Source: Chloroflexota bacterium
Lineage (GTDB): Bacteria > Chloroflexota > Anaerolineae > JAAYZQ01
Length of the DNA stretch: 64,000 nucleotides
Assembly: GCA_018606645.1 (NCBI GenBank)
Contig: JAGVRI010000012.1
Span: 1 to 64,000, forward strand
Reading direction: 5' to 3'
The position numbers and the translations under genes are program-made. The notes below the pieces were generated by a model. That model had not been told where the DNA came from. It searched no databases and saw only the letters and a list, made by a program, of their open reading frames with translations. Every line of letters starts with the position of its first letter. Position 1 is the stretch's first letter. Below are positions 60,782 to 64,000 of the stretch, one piece after another.

Positions 60782-62572
60782 ATGTTTGTAGAGACTTTGC
60801 TATTGCGTATGGGCGGCGAATCGGGTATTGACAATGTCATCTCCGCCGGGGATATCCTGACCTTGTCCGTGGCCCGGAGTGGATATCATGTTCATACCTT
60901 TCGCACCTATCCCGCCGAGATCAAAGGAGGGCCGGTGATGTTCCAACTGCGCGCCGGGGTGCGACCGGTCCCCTCCCTGGGCGATCAGTTGGATGTATTG
61001 CTGGCCTTTAATGAGGAGGCCTGGGAGCTCCATCACCAGGCACTGCGGCCCGACGGGGTGCTTATTTATGATCTGGGTGAGCATGACGCGCCGCAAGGGT
61101 TCAACGGGGTAACCTATGGCATTCCCCTGGAACGCCTGGCCCGGGACTTGAATCTGCGGAAAGGCAAAAACCTGATCGCGTTGGGTGCGCTCTGTTCCCT
61201 GTTTGGCTTTGACTTTCAAGAGCTTCAGGCTACGGTCAAAGAGAAATGGGGCAAGGCCCGGCCAGAGTTTGTCGAGAGCAATCGTATCGCCTTGCTGGCC
61301 GGGTATCAATGGGTGAAGGATCATATCCAGGAAGAGGTCCCCTATCGGCTGGCACCCCCCGATCCGACCCATGAACCTGAGCTGGTCATGTCGGGCAATC
61401 AGGCTCTGGTGGCCGGAGCGCTGGCAGCGGGTTGCCGCTTCTATGCTGGCTATCCGATCACTCCCGCCTCTGACATCCTGGAAGAGATGGCCAGGCGTCT
61501 GCCGGGTTTGGGCGGGGCGGTGCTCCAGACAGAAGACGAGATCGCAGCCATCAGCACCGTGGTGGGGGCTTCGATTGCCGGAGTCAAAGCCATGACCGCC
61601 ACGAGCGGTCCCGGCTTCTCGCTCATGCAGGAGATGCTTGGGCTGGCGACCATGGCCGAGGTGCCGGTCGTGGTGGTGAATGCCATGCGGGCCGGCCCCA
61701 GCACGGGAATGCCCACCAAAATGGAACAGAGCGACCTGAACATCGCCCTGTACGGAGGTCATGGGGATGCACCCCGCATCGTCCTGGCTGCCCGCTCGGT
61801 GGAGGACTGCTTTTATCAGGCCATGCACGCCTTCTACCTGTCGGAGACCTACCAGATGCCGGTGATCTTGCTGACCGATCAATCCCTGTCGCACCGCACC
61901 GAAACCGTGCCCATGCCGGATCCCAACTTGGTGCCGGTGGTAGAACGGTTGCGTCCTTCCCCTGAGGAGTATGCCTCGTATCGGCGCTACGCCCTGACGG
62001 AAAGCGGCGTCTCACCGATGGCCGTGCCCGGCATTGATCCAACTCCCTTCACCGCAACCGGCTTGGAACATGATGAATATGGGGCACCGAACTACACGCC
62101 GGCGATGCACACCGCGCAGCTTGACAAACGGGGCCGCAAGTTCGAGGTCGTGGCCGAAGCCTTGTGCGGGATCCAGCCGCCCCTGGGGTGTCTCTCGTAC
62201 GGCGTCCCGGAAGAAGAGGCAGAAGTGGGAGTATTGGCCTGGGGTTCTACCGCAGGGGTGGTCCGCGAGACAGTTGAGGAACTGGCTGCGGAAGGGTATC
62301 CGGTCACGGCGCTGATCCCGGCCGTGATCAATCCACTGCCTGCCCAACGGATCCTCCACTTTGCGCGGAATCTCAAGGCGGTGATCGTACCGGAAGTGAA
62401 CCGCTCCCGGCAATTCGCCGCATGGGTAAAAGCCCATACAGAACTGCCCTTGATCTCGGTCAACAAATACGGTGGCTTGCCCTTCACCCCGGCCGAGATC
62501 CGGGCCAAGATCATGGAGTTCCTGGTAACCAGACCCACTAAAGAGCTCGCCCAGGAGGTGACCTATGGCTAA
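60782..62572 (+). CDS. korA: 2-oxoacid:ferredoxin oxidoreductase, fused gamma-alpha subunit
   Basis: A 596-residue protein. Residues about 1-190 form the gamma domain (MGGESGIDNVISAGDIL, TYPAEIKGGPVMFQLR), and about 195-596 the alpha domain (GNQALVAGALAAGCRFYAGYPITPASDILE, TSGPGFSLMQE). It oxidatively decarboxylates 2-oxoacids, or carboxylates acyl-CoA in reverse, using ferredoxin. Substrate (2-oxoglutarate, pyruvate or branched chain) is not settled. It overlaps korB by 8 nt. Confidence 0.93.
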   Translation: MFVETLLLRMGGESGIDNVISAGDILTLSVARSGYHVHTFRTYPAEIKGGPVMFQLRAGVRPVPSLGDQLDVLLAFNEEAWELHHQALRPDGVLIYDLGEHDAPQGFNGVTYGIPLERLARDLNLRKGKNLIALGALCSLFGFDFQELQATVKEKWGKARPEFVESNRIALLAGYQWVKDHIQEEVPYRLAPPDPTHEPELVMSGNQALVAGALAAGCRFYAGYPITPASDILEEMARRLPGLGGAVLQTEDEIAAISTVVGASIAGVKAMTATSGPGFSLMQEMLGLATMAEVPVVVVNAMRAGPSTGMPTKMEQSDLNIALYGGHGDAPRIVLAARSVEDCFYQAMHAFYLSETYQMPVILLTDQSLSHRTETVPMPDPNLVPVVERLRPSPEEYASYRRYALTESGVSPMAVPGIDPTPFTATGLEHDEYGAPNYTPAMHTAQLDKRGRKFEVVAEALCGIQPPLGCLSYGVPEEEAEVGVLAWGSTAGVVRETVEELAAEGYPVTALIPAVINPLPAQRILHFARNLKAVIVPEVNRSRQFAAWVKAHTELPLISVNKYGGLPFTPAEIRAKIMEFLVTRPTKELAQEVTYG

Positions 62573-63428
62573 GGACTCGATCCAGCCCAGGCGATTGCCC
62601 AAGGATTACAAGTCGGAGGTCAAACCGACCTGGTGCCCTGGCTGCGGGGATTTTGGCGTCCTGGCTTCTCTCTACCAGGCGCTGGCTCAATTGCAGCTTG
62701 ACCCCACCAAGACAGTGGTGGTCTCGGGCATTGGCTGCTCCAGCCGACTTCCGTTCTTTGTCGAGACCTACGGCTTCCAAACGGCCCACGGACGGGTGTT
62801 GCCCGTCGCCACCGGGATCAAGATCGCCAACCCGGAACTGACGGTCATCGCTGTCGGAGGCGATGGCGACGGATTCAGTATCGGCGGAGGGCATCTGGTC
62901 CATGCCGTGCGCCGCAATCCGGACCTGACCTATGTGGTGATGGACAATGAGGTCTATGGTCTGACCAAAGGCCAAACCTCACCCACTTCCCCGCTGGGCT
63001 TCAAGACCAAGAGCACGCCCTTTGGTTCGGCCGATGCGCCGATCAACCCCATGGCCTGGGCGTTGGCTTCGGGGGTGAGCTTTGCCGCCCGGGGCTTTTC
63101 CGGCGATCCCAAGCAACTAGCCGAGCTGATCGTCGAGGGTATCCAGCACCCCGGTTTTGCTTTTATCCAGACCATGAGCCCCTGCCCGACGTTCTATAAC
63201 ACGTTTGACCTGTGGCGAGCTCGTATCGAGGACCTCCCGCCCGATCACGATCCGACCGACCGGATGCAGGCGTTGGCCCAGGCCTTCCGCGATGATGCCA
63301 TCCCGGTCGGAGTGTTCTATCGGGAGGTTCGACCGACCCTGGAGAGCCACACCCGCGTCAGTGCGCATCCGCTGAAAAAGAACGGTCCAGAATTCGACGT
63401 CCGAAGCCTGTTGGAGACCTATCGCTGA
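62565..63428 (+). CDS. korB: 2-oxoacid:ferredoxin oxidoreductase, beta subunit
   Basis: A 287-residue TPP-binding subunit. Iron-sulfur Cys are in TWCPGCGDFGVL and SGIGCSSRLPFF, with a later Cys in MSPCPTFYN. The TPP motif is GGDGDGFSIGGGHLVHAVRRN ending in VMDNEVYGLTKGQ. It starts within the end of korA and forms the alpha-gamma/beta oxidoreductase with it. Together with the acyl-CoA ligase this suggests anaerobic or ferredoxin-linked acid metabolism. Confidence 0.95.
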   Translation: MAKDSIQPRRLPKDYKSEVKPTWCPGCGDFGVLASLYQALAQLQLDPTKTVVVSGIGCSSRLPFFVETYGFQTAHGRVLPVATGIKIANPELTVIAVGGDGDGFSIGGGHLVHAVRRNPDLTYVVMDNEVYGLTKGQTSPTSPLGFKTKSTPFGSADAPINPMAWALASGVSFAARGFSGDPKQLAELIVEGIQHPGFAFIQTMSPCPTFYNTFDLWRARIEDLPPDHDPTDRMQALAQAFRDDAIPVGVFYREVRPTLESHTRVSAHPLKKNGPEFDVRSLLETYR

Positions 63429-63491
63429 CCGGAGGAAGTGACCGGCGAGTTTGCGTTCCTCGCGCCGTGGATTCCCCGGCCACCGGCCAAG

Positions 63492-63520
63492 TTGCCAAAA
63501 CTGCCTCGGTTCGGTATCCT
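63492..63520 (+). promoter_or_regulatory. Promoter of the dehydrogenase gene at the window end
   Basis: TTGCCA (63492-63497), 17-bp spacer, TATCCT (63515-63520), 34 bp before ATG 63554. Confidence 0.6.
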
Positions 63521-63553
63521 ATGTCCGAAACTCGGTAGCGAAAGGTTGAGGGA

Positions 63554-64000
63554 ATGGACGAGAATGGGTACTTGCCCGTGGATGTCGTTCACCGTTTCAT
63601 GATCCAGGTGTTTGAGGGCCTGGGCACGCCGGCCGAAGAGGCCCGCATCTGTGCGGATGTGCTGATCGCTTCGGATTTGCAGGGCATTGAGTCGCATGGC
63701 ATTGGCCGCCTAAAGTATTACTACGATCGCATCAAAGCCGGGGTCCAGTCGGCCAAGACTGAGATTGAGATTGTCCAGGAGACCGAGACTACGGCGGTGA
63801 TTGACGGTCATCACGGCATGGGCCATGTGATCGCCTATCGGTCCATGCGTCTGGCCATGGACAAGGCTCGTCGGTATGGGCTGGGGGCGGTAGCGGTGCG
63901 CAACAGCACCCACTTTGGCATCGCCGGCTATTATGCCCGCATGGCTGCCCAGGAAGGGATGATGGGACTGGCCGTCACCAACGCCCGTCCATCCGTTGCC
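63554..64000 (+). CDS. Malate/L-lactate dehydrogenase (type-2 family), N-terminal part
   Basis: The gene runs off the window; 149 residues are visible. Family features: the N-terminal helical region (PAEEARICADVLIASDLQG), IESHGIGRL with the conserved His, DGHHGMGHVIA, and AVAVRNSTHFGIAGYYA (cofactor region). Members use NAD(P)H to reduce 2-oxoacids such as malate, sulfolactate or ureidoglycolate, so the substrate is open. ATG 63554 has GAGGG 3-7 nt upstream. It follows korAB after a 125-bp gap with its own promoter. Confidence 0.9.
   Translation, partial: MDENGYLPVDVVHRFMIQVFEGLGTPAEEARICADVLIASDLQGIESHGIGRLKYYYDRIKAGVQSAKTEIEIVQETETTAVIDGHHGMGHVIAYRSMRLAMDKARRYGLGAVAVRNSTHFGIAGYYARMAAQEGMMGLAVTNARPSVA

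Overview
The window is a dense, GC-rich (roughly 60% by eye) bacterial chromosome segment with about 53 protein genes and short intergenic gaps. No rRNA, tRNA or CRISPR array was seen. Gene content suggests Chloroflexota (Anaerolineae- or Thermoflexia-like): large TPR proteins, Thr-Pro linkers before secreted domains, a diverged Lgt, a DUF512 radical-SAM protein, a ferredoxin-dependent 2-oxoacid oxidoreductase, a prokaryotic translin and a corrinoid-activation ASKHA protein. This placement is inference. Promoters are readable by eye as TTGnnn-17/18-TATAAT boxes standing out in GC-rich DNA, and several show that the longest possible ORF start is wrong.

Layout. 1-7.1 kb: 3' end of a carbamoyltransferase gene, then a leftward block with ndk, a TPR protein full of P-x-W-L motifs, a receiver-histidine kinase, a comEA-like gene and a second TPR protein. 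7.1-7.5 kb: non-coding, with an orphan promoter, a long hairpin and a mobile-looking repeat. 7.5-10.9 kb: a secreted glycosidase-like protein and a membrane M28 peptidase. 11-14.8 kb: rightward overlapping trio of SET-domain protein, methyltransferase and GT39-type membrane glycosyltransferase. 14.7-20.8 kb: leftward lgt-like, sugar nucleotidyltransferase/PMM-like fusion, corrinoid-activation ferredoxin and pterin methyltransferase. 20.9-27.3 kb: lactate permease, trans-sulfuration enzyme and pstSCAB. 27.6-29.6 kb: dnaN and rsmG. 29.6-36.2 kb: leftward transketolase, MFS, YbbR, PHP and DUF362. 36.3-39.4 kb: double-HTH regulator, GAF kinase and TPR. 39.4-41.5 kb: EF-G-like GTPase. 41.8-48 kb: YqeY, 7TM-HD phosphodiesterase, YbeY, M3 peptidase and MFS. 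48-51.4 kb: repeats, a zinc-ribbon membrane protein, a metallophosphoesterase and a graveyard with a transposase remnant and a frameshifted beta-helix pseudogene. 51.4-57.9 kb: ZIP transporter, MFS, translin, membrane Cas4-like nuclease in two pieces, pseudouridine synthase, cmk and DUF512. 58-64 kb: acyl-CoA ligase, homocysteine methyltransferase, 2-oxoacid:ferredoxin oxidoreductase and the start of a malate/lactate dehydrogenase.

The most unusual piece is 53.5-55.0 kb. A translin/TRAX-family protein keeping a TRAX-like E-x-x-E pair is translationally coupled to a PD-(D/E)XK nuclease of Cas4 type. That nuclease carries a membrane hairpin inside its fold and is interrupted exactly at a G6 run. 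No cas1, cas2 or repeat array is present, so it looks like a separate membrane-associated nucleic-acid-processing module rather than CRISPR.
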